The notes below the pieces were generated by a model. It was given only the letters and a program-made list of their open reading frames with translations, ran no database searches and was not told the DNA's origin. From NCBI RefSeq assembly GCF_000722635.1, contig NZ_JOKH01000005.1:44464-108463 (forward strand): a DNA stretch of 64,000 bases, in the 5' to 3' direction. This document shows, piece after piece, positions 26,168 through 34,439 of the stretch (positions are counted from its first letter, which is position 1; the number at the start of each line of letters is the position of its first letter). Source of the DNA: Endozoicomonas numazuensis. Its GTDB lineage: Bacteria > Pseudomonadota > Gammaproteobacteria > Pseudomonadales > Endozoicomonadaceae. The position numbers were made by a program, and so were the translations under genes.

Positions 26168-27175
26168 TTATTCGATCATCTCGTCCTCGTCACTGAGGTT
26201 GAGTTCAATTTGGCCATTCTGGGACAGCGTTCTGGCCGTATTGAGAATTTCCTGACGAGCTTGTTGAACCTGACTTGAGCGAACGGAGCCTAAGCTGTCC
26301 ATATCGTCCTGAAGGTATTTGGCCTCACGACGGGTCATGGTGTTAATAAACTTGCCACTAATAGGATCTGAAGCCCCTTTCAATGCCAGTGACAATGTGT
26401 TTTGTGGAATTTCTTCAACAATTTTACGGATCGTATCTTCATCCAGACGGCTGAAGTGCTCAAAGACAAACATCTGTTGTTCAATGCGATCTGCCAGCTC
26501 GCTGTCCTGTTCCTTGAAATGCTCCAGCATGTGCGAGACTGATGATTCATTCATTCGGTTCATAATGTCAGCCACTTGCTTGAGGCCACTGACCGAAGTG
26601 TTCTGGCTGGTGGATATCAAACCAACGCTGTCGTCAAATATGACATTGAGTTCCTGCACAATAGAAGGGTGGAGCTCTTTCAGTTTGGCGATTCTTGTTA
26701 ACAGGTCTTCATGACAACGTTCAGGGAGTCGTTGAAGGACCAGAGCTGCCTGGCCTGGCTCAAGATAGGTGAGTACAACGGCTTGCAACTGGGGGTGTTC
26801 ATCAACAATCAGTTCTGCAACCGCTGAGGGCTCCATCCATTTCATCATTTCCAGGCTGCTGGTGTTTTCCTCTCCATAGATAGAGTCCATCAGGTTTTTG
26901 GCGTCTTTGTCGCCCATGGCGATCTTTAAAGATTTTTCCAGATAACTCCGGGTGCCGCCGGCAATGCCTACTTCATAACGGTATTCATGGAAGAAATGAT
27001 TCATGACATTTTGCACTTCATCCCGCTTCATGGGAGGCATGTTGGCCATGGATTGGCTGATCTGCCGGACTTCTCTGGGTGACAGATGTTTAAAAACCTG
27101 AGCCGCTCCTTTTTCTCCAAGGCTTAATAATAAAACTGCGACTTCATGAGGGCTTGAAGCCAGTTCTTCAGACAT
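26168..27175 (-). CDS. fliG: Flagellar motor switch protein FliG
   Basis: A 335-residue rotor protein that couples the MS ring to the C ring and receives torque from MotA. Visible motifs include VAVLLLSLGEKGAAQVFKHL at the N terminus, the EHPQLQAVVLTYLEPGQAA middle domain, and the C-terminal charged torque helix region MFVFEHFSRLDEDTIRKIVE. The stop is 21 bp from the fliH start. Confidence 0.96.
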   Translation of the reverse strand: MSEELASSPHEVAVLLLSLGEKGAAQVFKHLSPREVRQISQSMANMPPMKRDEVQNVMNHFFHEYRYEVGIAGGTRSYLEKSLKIAMGDKDAKNLMDSIYGEENTSSLEMMKWMEPSAVAELIVDEHPQLQAVVLTYLEPGQAALVLQRLPERCHEDLLTRIAKLKELHPSIVQELNVIFDDSVGLISTSQNTSVSGLKQVADIMNRMNESSVSHMLEHFKEQDSELADRIEQQMFVFEHFSRLDEDTIRKIVEEIPQNTLSLALKGASDPISGKFINTMTRREAKYLQDDMDSLGSVRSSQVQQARQEILNTARTLSQNGQIELNLSDEDEMIE

Positions 27176-27176
27176 G

Positions 27177-28838
27177 TCAATTTCCTCCTGACTTCATCCA
27201 GAGTTTGATGACCTGAGCAACCCTTTCGGGCTCCTTGGTCGAAAGTTTCCTCAGGTAGCCAAGCTGTGTGTCAAAGTCAGCCAGCTCCGGCGGTAAAAGC
27301 GCGGTGTTTTCATCCATGACCGCAGGGTGATCCAGTGCAGCTTTCTGTTGATTCTGTTGATTCTGTTGTTCAATCATTGCCGCTTCATGTTTAAGGGCGG
27401 CCTGTTTGGGCAGGGTTTGCTGCACCAGAGGTCTTAACAGGAAAATAATGGCAGCCAGACCCAGTAAGGTGCCTGCTCCATAACGTGCGTAAGCCATGAT
27501 TTCTGGTTGTTGCCACCATACAGGGGAAATGAATTCTGCTTCGGGAACTTCAATAAAGGACGCTGTATGCAAGCTAACCTGATCGGCGACCTCGGCAGGA
27601 AGCCCCACAGAATCCATGATCAGTTCTTTAAGGTTATCGAGTTTCTCTTGCGACCACTCTCCAGCAATAGCGACGGCTGTTGGGCTGTTATTGAGCACCA
27701 CGGCAACGCTGATGCGTTGAACCCTGCCCTGCTGAAAAGAGGTGTGCCGTACTGTTTTGTTCAGCTCGTAGTTGCGTGTGTATTCATTCTGCGTAGGAGA
27801 CGCAGCTGTTTCTTCATTCTGAGCCGTTGTGGTATCAGGGGGCTGATTACTCAGCGAGCCTGGTACACCCAGTGCTTGCGGTGTGGCTGGTGTTCTCTCC
27901 CGGCCTTTTTCACTGCGTACCGTTTTCTGATCTGGATCATACTGTTCAGCGGTTTGTTCGACCCGGCTGAAATCAACGTCGGCAGACACCTGCACCCGAA
28001 AATTGCGGGCACCAATGATAGGATCAAGAAGGCTGTTGACCCGTTCAATGTAATGTTGCTCCACTCCTTTAATGTATTTCAGCTGGGCATTGGCCATAGC
28101 CATACTGCCGTTGGACATGGCGATATCTCTTGAAAGCAGGTTACCTTGCTGATCCACCACTGAAATATCTTTCTTTTCCAGTCCGGGAACACTGCCAGCG
28201 ACCAGATTGACTATGGCTTCGACCTGCTTGTTATCCAGCTGCCCACCGGCAAAAAGGTCAATAAAGACCGAGGCTGAAGACTTGGCCTGCTTGCGAACAA
28301 AGGCCGTGCGTTTGGGTAAAGCCAGATGCACCCGGGCATTTCGTACGGGCTTGAGGCTGATAATGGTTTTTGCGAGCTCACCTTCCAGTCCATGGCGGTA
28401 ACGGGCATTTTCAATAAACTGGCTGGTGCCCAGGCTCTGCTCTTTTTCCAGAACTTTGAGGCCTTCCGGAAGACCGGTTTTGATACCTGCGGCAGACAGT
28501 TGCATCCTGGCTGTGCTGACTTCACTGGCATCGACCATAACCTGGCCTGTATCCGGATGAATGCGGTAGCTTATTTGGCGGGCTTCAAGTACCTGGCTGA
28601 TACTGCTTGCGTCGTACATCTCCTGATTGCCATATAATGGCTGCCAATTACTGGTCTGACCCCATATGAACAGAACCATTGTCAGAGCGATAGTGCCTGA
28701 CAAGGCAATAAGAAGCATGCCCTGATTGCGGGCATTACCCTTGAAGAAACTTGGAACCTGCTCAAGCATGCGCTGCCATTGCGGCGCTTCTTCGTGCTCG
28801 ATAACAGTTTCCTCTTGCTGCTTTTTCTTCTCAGCCAT
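27177..28838 (-). CDS. fliF: Flagellar MS-ring protein FliF
   Basis: A 553-residue inner-membrane ring protein. Transmembrane segments lie near residues 41-60 (LLIALSGTIALTMVLFIWG) and 455-475 (GTLLGLAAIIFLLRPL). Periplasmic ring-building motifs include ISYRIHPDTGQVMVDASEV, SLGTSQFIENARYRHGLEGE and VRNARVHLALPKRTAFVR; the C-terminal cytoplasmic tail binds FliG. Only 1 bp separates it from fliG. AGGAATC precedes the start. Confidence 0.96.
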   Translation of the reverse strand: MAEKKKQQEETVIEHEEAPQWQRMLEQVPSFFKGNARNQGMLLIALSGTIALTMVLFIWGQTSNWQPLYGNQEMYDASSISQVLEARQISYRIHPDTGQVMVDASEVSTARMQLSAAGIKTGLPEGLKVLEKEQSLGTSQFIENARYRHGLEGELAKTIISLKPVRNARVHLALPKRTAFVRKQAKSSASVFIDLFAGGQLDNKQVEAIVNLVAGSVPGLEKKDISVVDQQGNLLSRDIAMSNGSMAMANAQLKYIKGVEQHYIERVNSLLDPIIGARNFRVQVSADVDFSRVEQTAEQYDPDQKTVRSEKGRERTPATPQALGVPGSLSNQPPDTTTAQNEETAASPTQNEYTRNYELNKTVRHTSFQQGRVQRISVAVVLNNSPTAVAIAGEWSQEKLDNLKELIMDSVGLPAEVADQVSLHTASFIEVPEAEFISPVWWQQPEIMAYARYGAGTLLGLAAIIFLLRPLVQQTLPKQAALKHEAAMIEQQNQQNQQKAALDHPAVMDENTALLPPELADFDTQLGYLRKLSTKEPERVAQVIKLWMKSGGN

Positions 28839-28885
28839 GATTCCTGTTCCTGGTCAGGCTTCTTTTTGTTTCCATCAAGGATGAA

Positions 28886-29209
28886 TTACACCTGCATCCT
28901 CATGATTTCTTCATAGGCGGCAACCGCCTTGTTTCTGATCTGTACCAGAGCCTGAAAGGACAGACTGGCTTTCTGGCTGGCCAGCATCGCGCCCAACAGA
29001 TCTTTGCTCTTGCCGGTTTCAATGTCTGTCATCATTCCTGCAGCTGTTTTTTGCTGCTGGTTGACGGCATCTAGGGCAGACTTCATCAATTCGCCAAAGC
29101 CCGGTGTCTCTTCATTGGTTATGGCGCCGGAAGGTGCAACGGCTCCCGGTTTGCCAATGTTAATCAGTTCTTGCACATCCTGAGCAATTTGGCTGGTGCT
29201 CAAGTTTTC
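28886..29209 (-). CDS. fliE: Flagellar MS ring-rod junction protein FliE
   Basis: A 107-residue basal-body adaptor. The C-terminal part (GFGELMKSALDAVNQQQKTA, then LLGAMLASQKASLSFQALVQ, IRNKAVAAYEEIMRMQV) is the typical FliE core. The start at 29209 is chosen because an AGGAG lies upstream; the reading frame extends upstream to 29272, but that part is built from the 16-bp tandem repeat and is unlikely to be coding. Confidence 0.92.
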   Translation of the reverse strand, partial: ENLSTSQIAQDVQELINIGKPGAVAPSGAITNEETPGFGELMKSALDAVNQQQKTAAGMMTDIETGKSKDLLGAMLASQKASLSFQALVQIRNKAVAAYEEIMRMQV

Positions 29210-29249
29210 CATGGTCAGTGCTTCTCCTGTGCCATTGGCAGTTTTTATT

Positions 29250-29329
29250 GGCTCAAGGCTGTTTAGGCTCAAGGCTGTTTAGGCTCAAGGCTGTTAAGGC
29301 TCAAGGCTGTTTAGGCTCAAGGCTGTTTA
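29250..29329 (-). repeat. Five tandem 16-bp repeats between lafK and fliE
   Basis: On the reverse strand the unit is TAAACAGCCTTGAGCC, present five times head to tail with one base change in one unit (29250-29265, 29266-29281, 29282-29297, 29298-29313, 29314-29329). The lafK stop codon lies inside the first transcribed unit. The unit matches the TAAACAGCCATGAGC end of the dispersed element with an A to T change. Confidence 0.95.
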
Positions 29330-30693
29330 ATCAGAACTTCCACATCCATGCCTTCTTTACGCATGTCTGCCAGTTTGTTTCTGAGGGTTCGGGTTGTAAC
29401 GCCTAAAGCCTCTGCAGTTTTACTCCGGTGACCATCATGAAGCCGCAGTGTTCTTATAATGTGCTTGAATTCTTCTTGCTTTCGCTTGGATTCAAGGCTG
29501 ACCTCACCCGATGGAGAGGTTATGTCCCGAGACGGCTCCTCAACCATGAGTTGAGAGTCTGTGGAGTGGATGACTTGAACTTCGAGCATGAGATCGCCAG
29601 CAGAAATCATGTTGTTTTGACACATCACCAGGGCTCTCTGAATCACGTTTTCCAGCTCACGAACATTGCCCGGCCACTGATAACTATTGAGTCGTTCTCT
29701 GGCTTCCTGAGAAAGCAAAATATCCCGTTCGCTGGCCAGGTTTTCCAGAAAGTATTCGGCAAGAGGAATGATGTCTTCTTTTCGTTCTCTTAGTGGCGCC
29801 CAGGTGAGAGGGAATACATTAATGCGATAAAACAGGTCGGCCCGGAACTGACCATTTTGCACCGCTTCCTGCAGGTTCTGGTTGGTAGCAGCAAGTACTC
29901 TGACGTCCAGTTTGATGCTGGTGCGTCCACCGACTCTTTCCACTTCTTTTTCCTGAAGTACTCTGAGCAGCTTTGCCTGAAGGTTGGATGGCAGCTCACC
30001 AATTTCATCCAGCAATAAAGTCCCTGAGTTAGCCTGTTCAAAGCGACCAGCCTGGTCAGAAAGGGCGCCTGTGAACGATCCCCTGGTGTGGCCAAACAGT
30101 TCGGATTCGAGCAGGTTGTCAGGTATGGCGGCGCAGTTAATGGCGATGAACGGCCCGGACTTTCTGGGAGATTGGAGATGTATATAACGAGCTAGAACTT
30201 CTTTTCCGGTGCCTGATTCGCCGGTAATTAATACGGTGGCATCTGACTGGGCGACCTGCTGTGCCATCTGCAGGGTTTTCTGACTGGCTGAGGCCACAGC
30301 AATAGGAGCGGCGCTCGGAGTATTAGAAGACTTGAGGCATTTTTCCATCAGCACCAATAGCTGGTCACTGTTGTCTGAATCTGCGAAGTAATCGGAAGCA
30401 CCTGCTTTCATAGCGGCTACTGCTTGCTCAATGTCTGGCTGGTCAGCAGTAATAATGACCGGAGGTTTGTTATTCAGGGCTCTCATCTTATTGAGAAAAC
30501 CCAAACTGTCTTGAGGAGAGCGTTGAAAGTCGGCAATGATCAGATCAACCATACCTTTGTGCAGAACTTTTAATGCACGTTCTGCCGACACGATCTGTTC
30601 GACCCGATAATGAGCATCTTTGAGCTTTTCCCGAAGGTCAGAATTCCCTTCCGGTTTGTCTCCCACAATCAGAATATTGCCTTTATTGCTCAT
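29317..30693 (-). CDS. lafK: Sigma-54-dependent flagellar regulator LafK (FleR/FlrC type)
   Basis: A 458-residue sigma-54 activator and likely master regulator of the lateral system. The N-terminal receiver-like domain (residues 1-120, with LIIADF) has lost part of the acidic pocket (ILIVGDKPE). The AAA+ domain has Walker A GESGTGKEVLARYIH, Walker B GTLLLDEIGELP and the sigma-54 loop in the variant form GSFTGA rather than GAFTGA. The C-terminal Fis-type helix-turn-helix is SKTAEALGVTTRTLRNKL. It is followed by fliE in the Vibrio lafK-fliEFGHIJ order. Its last codons (Ile-Lys-Gln-Pro-stop) come from a repeat unit. Confidence 0.92.
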   Translation of the reverse strand: MSNKGNILIVGDKPEGNSDLREKLKDAHYRVEQIVSAERALKVLHKGMVDLIIADFQRSPQDSLGFLNKMRALNNKPPVIITADQPDIEQAVAAMKAGASDYFADSDNSDQLLVLMEKCLKSSNTPSAAPIAVASASQKTLQMAQQVAQSDATVLITGESGTGKEVLARYIHLQSPRKSGPFIAINCAAIPDNLLESELFGHTRGSFTGALSDQAGRFEQANSGTLLLDEIGELPSNLQAKLLRVLQEKEVERVGGRTSIKLDVRVLAATNQNLQEAVQNGQFRADLFYRINVFPLTWAPLRERKEDIIPLAEYFLENLASERDILLSQEARERLNSYQWPGNVRELENVIQRALVMCQNNMISAGDLMLEVQVIHSTDSQLMVEEPSRDITSPSGEVSLESKRKQEEFKHIIRTLRLHDGHRSKTAEALGVTTRTLRNKLADMRKEGMDVEVLIKQP

Positions 30694-30761
30694 TCCATTC
30701 CCGGTCTGATCAATCAGAAAAATATTGGGTGAAGAAAACGGAAAAGGTTTTCCGCAAAGAA

Positions 30762-30803
30762 CCTGATCTGGATGTTAGGTCAAACTTTCTATTCCAGATC
30801 AGG
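30762..30803. promoter_or_regulatory. Perfect 11-bp inverted repeat upstream of lafK
   Basis: CCTGATCTGGA (30762-30772) and TCCAGATCAGG (30793-30803) are exact complements 20 bp apart, in the 184-bp gap between motY and lafK. Nearby GGAAAAGGTTTTCC (30740-30753) is a second palindrome. It could be a regulator site for lafK or a terminator for motY. A short TTCTTT follows it in the motY direction but there is no long T run. Confidence 0.5.
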
Positions 30804-30877
30804 CTCCTAGCTTCTATCGACTCTGGGAGGGGTTTCTTTATTGAATGAGAAGAGATTTTCCGGAAATCACCTTCCGG

Positions 30878-31759
30878 TTAGCTTTCAGGATTTATAAGGC
30901 GTACCAGGCGGAGCTCAACCCGTCTGTTTTTTGCGCGGAGTTCTTTGGTATTGCCTTTATTTAATGGGTAGCGAGAGCCATGAAAGCGTATAACGATGCG
31001 GGATTTTGCAATACCTTCCTCATGCATATAGTCCTGAATTCTTTCGGCTCTGAGTCGGGATATTTTTCGGTTGCCCAGAGCCGTACCCAGACGGTCACTG
31101 TGACCATCGACTTCTATCCGTGCAACTCTCGAGTCTGTTTTCATATAGCGGATGATTTTGTCCAGCTCTTTTCTTTGCGCTTTCGTTAAAATGGATTTAC
31201 CACTTCGATATAAGACGGTTGTGAAGCGCAACTGATCAAAGTTGGCAGGCAGAAGTTGAGTGCGACAACGGTTAAAAGACAGATAAGGTTCTCTGAATCC
31301 TACCCCTGACAGTTTGATTTTCCATAGTGGATGATCGGGCCTTTGCAGATTTAATTCAGCCCAATGGCCGCTCTGAATTTTCTCCAGTAACCTCAGCACT
31401 CCAAGAGTAATGGGGGCATTGAGTTCAGAGAAATTTTTCATGCCGATAATTTCTGGTCTTTGGCCATGCTGCCAGGGTGCCGGTGACGTGCCAAAGGTAA
31501 GTGAGCCAGAAAAATCCATCATCCAGGGGGATTCAATGGCCATTTTAAGGGGTTCACCGGCTTCAGCCAGAAAGTGAATGTGTCCGAATCTCGGGACAGG
31601 GTGGGTCAGTTCGCACAGGAAGGGAGAGCTTTTAAAACGCCATTCGCTTTCATCCAGTTCCGCTTTGAACAGCTCTGCATGAGCAGCCTGTGCCCCCAGA
31701 ATGGAAGTAATTAGCAGGATCAATATGCTGGATAGAAGTCTGCCTGACATAAGATACAA
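30878..31759 (-). CDS. motY: Flagellar T-ring/stator-anchoring protein MotY (lateral type)
   Basis: A 293-residue periplasmic protein with a signal peptide (cleavage near AQAAHA, residues 23-28). The N-terminal half carries MotY-like sequence (FLCELTHPVPRFGHIHFLAE), and the C-terminal OmpA-like domain has RIEVDGHSDRLGTALGNRKI and NRRVELRLV. MotY-type proteins form a T ring that recruits stators in Vibrio motors, and a motY gene belongs to the Vibrio lateral cluster. Its place beside lafK suggests it serves LafT/LafU here; ORF size and signal peptide fit. Confidence 0.85.
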   Translation of the reverse strand: MYLMSGRLLSSILILLITSILGAQAAHAELFKAELDESEWRFKSSPFLCELTHPVPRFGHIHFLAEAGEPLKMAIESPWMMDFSGSLTFGTSPAPWQHGQRPEIIGMKNFSELNAPITLGVLRLLEKIQSGHWAELNLQRPDHPLWKIKLSGVGFREPYLSFNRCRTQLLPANFDQLRFTTVLYRSGKSILTKAQRKELDKIIRYMKTDSRVARIEVDGHSDRLGTALGNRKISRLRAERIQDYMHEEGIAKSRIVIRFHGSRYPLNKGNTKELRAKNRRVELRLVRLINPES

Positions 31760-31820
31760 AAGCTCTTGAAAACAATGTTATCGAGCTCTGTATCGGCCAT
31801 CAGGCAGGGAGAAACAGGGT

Positions 31821-32231
31821 TTAGTCTGTTTCCTGAACCCAGCTTTCTATTTCAGGGTCAAGAAATACGTGTTCGAGGGTTTCTGCGGCCCAGGGGTGAG
31901 GCTCGGACATCTGGCGCAGAATCCTTACGGACATCACTTGAGCGGCGGGCACCTGACTCCAGACTGTTTTACCCAGGCAGCGCCAGTGATCTGCATTCAT
32001 TTTGGTGGGTTTGTTTTCAAAAAGACTGAGTTGATCCTTACAGGTTTCGCAGGTCATCAGACAGTGCTCAAAATCGGGCTCGTCAGGAACAGGAGCAACT
32101 TCATAGGTTTTAAGAGGAACGCCGGATGCTTCACAAAGCTCACACTTTGAACTGGCCCTGCGGGCAAGGTTTTTGCCCAGCAGGTTCAGAGCAGCCTGCC
32201 GTTCCTGATGTTTCAGTAAGCCTTTGGCCAT
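31821..32231 (-). CDS. PhnA-like zinc-ribbon protein
   Basis: A 136-residue cytoplasmic protein. Two CxxC pairs (CELC near residue 29 and CETC near residue 60) can form a zinc ribbon like that of PhnA-family proteins; LLGKNLARRASSKCELCEAS and MTCETCKDQL are the matching segments. The start at 32231 (MAKGLLKHQ) follows GGAGATT; an in-frame start 10 codons upstream lacks this. PhnA proteins have no established function in phosphonate breakdown despite the name. It is 62 bp beyond the motY start, transcribed in the same direction. Confidence 0.7.
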   Translation of the reverse strand: MAKGLLKHQERQAALNLLGKNLARRASSKCELCEASGVPLKTYEVAPVPDEPDFEHCLMTCETCKDQLSLFENKPTKMNADHWRCLGKTVWSQVPAAQVMSVRILRQMSEPHPWAAETLEHVFLDPEIESWVQETD

Positions 32232-32424
32232 CTTTAATCTCCCAAGTATCACGGAGTGCATGATACATGGGTTTTTGGAATTCCCTATTGTCGGACTTTA
32301 CTAAGAGCAACCTGATACGTATCACTCGAAGATTGTCTGGGCTTTAAATTCGTCCTTGATCTTAAGTTAGAGGGATGGTTAGGCTAAAAGCTCAACGGGT
32401 TTCAGACTTTTTACAGGCGTATCA

Positions 32425-33084
32425 ATGGCTCTACGTTCAGTTTTACATCCCAGCCCCAACTTTGATGCCCGGGTGATTCCTGTGGAGTTTTTGATCCTGC
32501 ATTACACTGCGGTGGACCTTCAGGGCACGCTGGATATATTTTCCAGCGAGGAATGTGGAGTTTCCGCCCATCTGGTGATTGATCTGGACGGAACCGTCTA
32601 TGAGCTGGTCAGCTGTCTAAATGGCACAGCTCACAGGGCCTGGCATGCAGGTGTTAGCCATTGGCAAGAAAAGGAAGCGTTTAATGATTTTGCCCTTGGC
32701 ATAGAACTGGTTAACTACAACGGTAATGTCCTTCCGTTCACCGATGCACAATATTCGGCACTAAAAGCTGTGATTCAACAGCTGCGAAAGCATTATCCCA
32801 GTTTGAATGATCCGGAGCGGATACTGGGTCATGAACAGATAGCCGGTTTCAGAGGAAAGGCAGATCCGGGCTGCTACTTTGACTGGAACAGACTTTTCGC
32901 AGAAAGCTTTCCTGACCAGCTTCACCCTGTCCGTGAGCCTGCTTGCCCAAAGGAGCTTCAGGCTTCCCTTGAAAAGCTAAAACCACTTGAGCCTGCTGAT
33001 AGAGAACAGCGAGTACTCTTCTGGCAAAGGGTCAGTGAGTTGACGGAAACTTCGGTCAGGTTGATTCAGCAATCTTCCGGGTAA
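32425..33084 (+). CDS. N-acetylmuramoyl-L-alanine amidase, AmpD/AmiD type
   Basis: A 219-residue Amidase_2 domain protein without an obvious signal peptide. It cleaves the lactyl-L-alanine bond of muropeptides in this family. Zinc-site motifs are visible: LILHYTA with the first His, HRAWHAGVSHW, and the DPGCYFDW region with a preceding GHEQIAG. Cytoplasmic recycling is the simplest role given no export signal. Its last 19 bp overlap the convergent dioxygenase gene. Confidence 0.85.
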   Translation: MALRSVLHPSPNFDARVIPVEFLILHYTAVDLQGTLDIFSSEECGVSAHLVIDLDGTVYELVSCLNGTAHRAWHAGVSHWQEKEAFNDFALGIELVNYNGNVLPFTDAQYSALKAVIQQLRKHYPSLNDPERILGHEQIAGFRGKADPGCYFDWNRLFAESFPDQLHPVREPACPKELQASLEKLKPLEPADREQRVLFWQRVSELTETSVRLIQQSSG

Positions 33085-33887
33085 TATTCAATGCCCAGCA
33101 ATTTTTTGCCGAGTTCACTCAACTCTGCGGATTTTCCTGGTTCCGGATCTTGTTGATAAGGTAAACCGCGCCACTTTTCTGGAGCTCGCTTTTCCTGCCA
33201 GAGTGGCACACGCTCTTCGCTAGATTCTTCTGTACCTGCCGGAAACATTGAGAGATAGAACGCCAATCTGGGTCTGTCAGAAACATTAAGCATGCCAGAG
33301 TGAGGGAGCCCTGAGTCCCAGATGATCAGTGAGCCTGCGTTGCCTTCTATGGACTCGACCGGGTAATCAGTCAGTTCGTCTTCTGAGAACCACAGGCTTT
33401 TTCGATTTCTAAGAACGTCGTCGTTTTTGAAAAGGCTGGGAACACAACAGAAGGCGCCTTGGTCTTTTTCAGTATCGGTTAGATAGAGAATACCCTGCAA
33501 ACGCAACGAAGTGAGTTGCTCAACTGGAAAGTCGAGATGAATATGACGTTTTGGCCGTTCAGCTTCGGGATCACGGGAAGGGGGTTTGAAAGACAGTCGA
33601 TCCATTCGAACCCAGAGTTTTTCAGTACCCAGGAGTTGCGAGAAAAGGGCGTGAATATTGGGGTGCTGTCTTATATTCCAGAGGCTCTGGTGTTGATGAA
33701 CTGGAACAATGCCATTGTAACCCAGATCTTTTTGATACCAGCTTTCGGCGTGGTCGAGGTCAATATCAAGAAACTGTGTAATCAAATTGACTGCATCATC
33801 ACACAGTGACGGGGGAACGGCATCAGGGATAACCAGATAGCCGTTCTCGCTGAGCTGATGCCTGTTTTCCTTTGACAGAGTCAACAT
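33066..33887 (-). CDS. Phytanoyl-CoA dioxygenase (PhyH) family protein
   Basis: A 273-residue Fe(II)/2-oxoglutarate-dependent oxygenase family member. The start MLTLSKENRHQLSENGYLVI is typical of PhyH proteins. The HxD pair is in RHIHLDFPVE and the distal His in IWDSGLPHSGMLN. An arginine in SDRPRLAFYLS is placed to bind 2-oxoglutarate. The substrate cannot be told. The 3' end overlaps the amidase gene by 19 bp on the other strand. Confidence 0.8.
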   Translation of the reverse strand: MLTLSKENRHQLSENGYLVIPDAVPPSLCDDAVNLITQFLDIDLDHAESWYQKDLGYNGIVPVHQHQSLWNIRQHPNIHALFSQLLGTEKLWVRMDRLSFKPPSRDPEAERPKRHIHLDFPVEQLTSLRLQGILYLTDTEKDQGAFCCVPSLFKNDDVLRNRKSLWFSEDELTDYPVESIEGNAGSLIIWDSGLPHSGMLNVSDRPRLAFYLSMFPAGTEESSEERVPLWQEKRAPEKWRGLPYQQDPEPGKSAELSELGKKLLGIEYYPEDC

Positions 33888-33928
33888 GCTTACGCCTCAC
33901 CGAATTCAGTTCAGAGATGTTTTTAGCA

Positions 33929-34030
33929 TAAACAGCCATGAGCGGGAAATGCGGCTCACCCCGAAACATTTAAATGGCTACAGGGTCTGATAGAGCTGTA
34001 TTTTCATAATAAACAGCCCTGATCGGAATA
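33929..34030 (+). repeat. Dispersed hairpin repeat, full copy
   Basis: It begins TAAACAGCCATGAGCGGG and has arms AAATGCGGCTC (from 33947) and GAGCTGTATTTT (to about 34005), which pair with G-U allowance, then ends in TAAACAGCCCTGATCGG. The intervening part contains CACCCCGAAACAT and GGGTCTGATA. It is upstream of the PhyH gene and downstream of the gene ending at 34055. Confidence 0.85.
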
Positions 34031-34050
34031 AAAAGCCTTTGATAAAGGCT
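34026..34050 (-). terminator. Rho-independent terminator of the gene ending at 34055
   Basis: On the reverse strand AGCCTTT-ATC-AAAGGCT is followed by TTTTATT. The hairpin begins 5 bp after the stop of the 34055-34375 gene. Confidence 0.7.
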
Positions 34051-34054
34051 ATTC

Positions 34055-34375
34055 TCAGTGCAGTGTTTCGTTAGCTTCTCTTTCTTCCAGGCCTTCTAGC
34101 AAGGATTCAAGAACGACCTTCAGAGTATCTGTCTCTTTATTCAGCTCGTAGTGACGTACCATGGCGACCATAGCCTGTGCCATCGGATACATGCGAAGGA
34201 AGTTTTTAAGGTCATGTGGCTGAACAGCCTGACCGGCATTTTCGACAAAGTGGTTGGCACCAGAAGCGGATCCCTTGTTAGCAGATTCCACCAGAGATTT
34301 GATCTGCTCAAGATCTTCCAGATCATTAAATCCAAGAAGCATTTCAGCCAGGTTTTCCTGAAGACGTGTTGTCAT
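34055..34375 (-). CDS. Conserved-looking hypothetical protein, small and acidic
   Basis: A 106-residue soluble protein that I do not recognise. The start at 34375 (MTTRLQENL) has AGGAG 8 bases upstream; earlier in-frame starts do not. It is helical in character, with EDLEQIKSLVESANKGSASG, then FLRMYPMAQAMVAMVRHYEL and ETDTLKVVLESLLEGLEERE. A good ribosome binding site and its own terminator support a real gene. It is divergent from the GNAT gene across a 296-bp gap. Confidence 0.65.
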   Translation of the reverse strand: MTTRLQENLAEMLLGFNDLEDLEQIKSLVESANKGSASGANHFVENAGQAVQPHDLKNFLRMYPMAQAMVAMVRHYELNKETDTLKVVLESLLEGLEEREANETLH

Positions 34376-34439
34376 AGTCATCACTCCTATGGGAGCCTGC
34401 CGAAAACATAAGTCCGGCGGGCTCAAGGCAACCAGTTAG

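Noticed and set aside
29220-29240. TGGCACAGGAGAAGCA on the reverse strand looks like a sigma-54 promoter for fliE
   Set aside because: The GG and GC spacing fits, but the site overlaps the fliE ribosome binding site and transcription would begin inside or after the start codon. The two bases before GC are AA instead of TT.
29250-29329. CRISPR array
   Set aside because: The units are contiguous 16-mers with no spacers and no cas genes nearby; it is a simple tandem repeat.
31766-32029. 87-codon forward frame overlapping the PhnA-like gene
   Set aside because: It lies opposite the zinc-ribbon gene, which has paired CxxC motifs and a ribosome site; the forward frame has neither.
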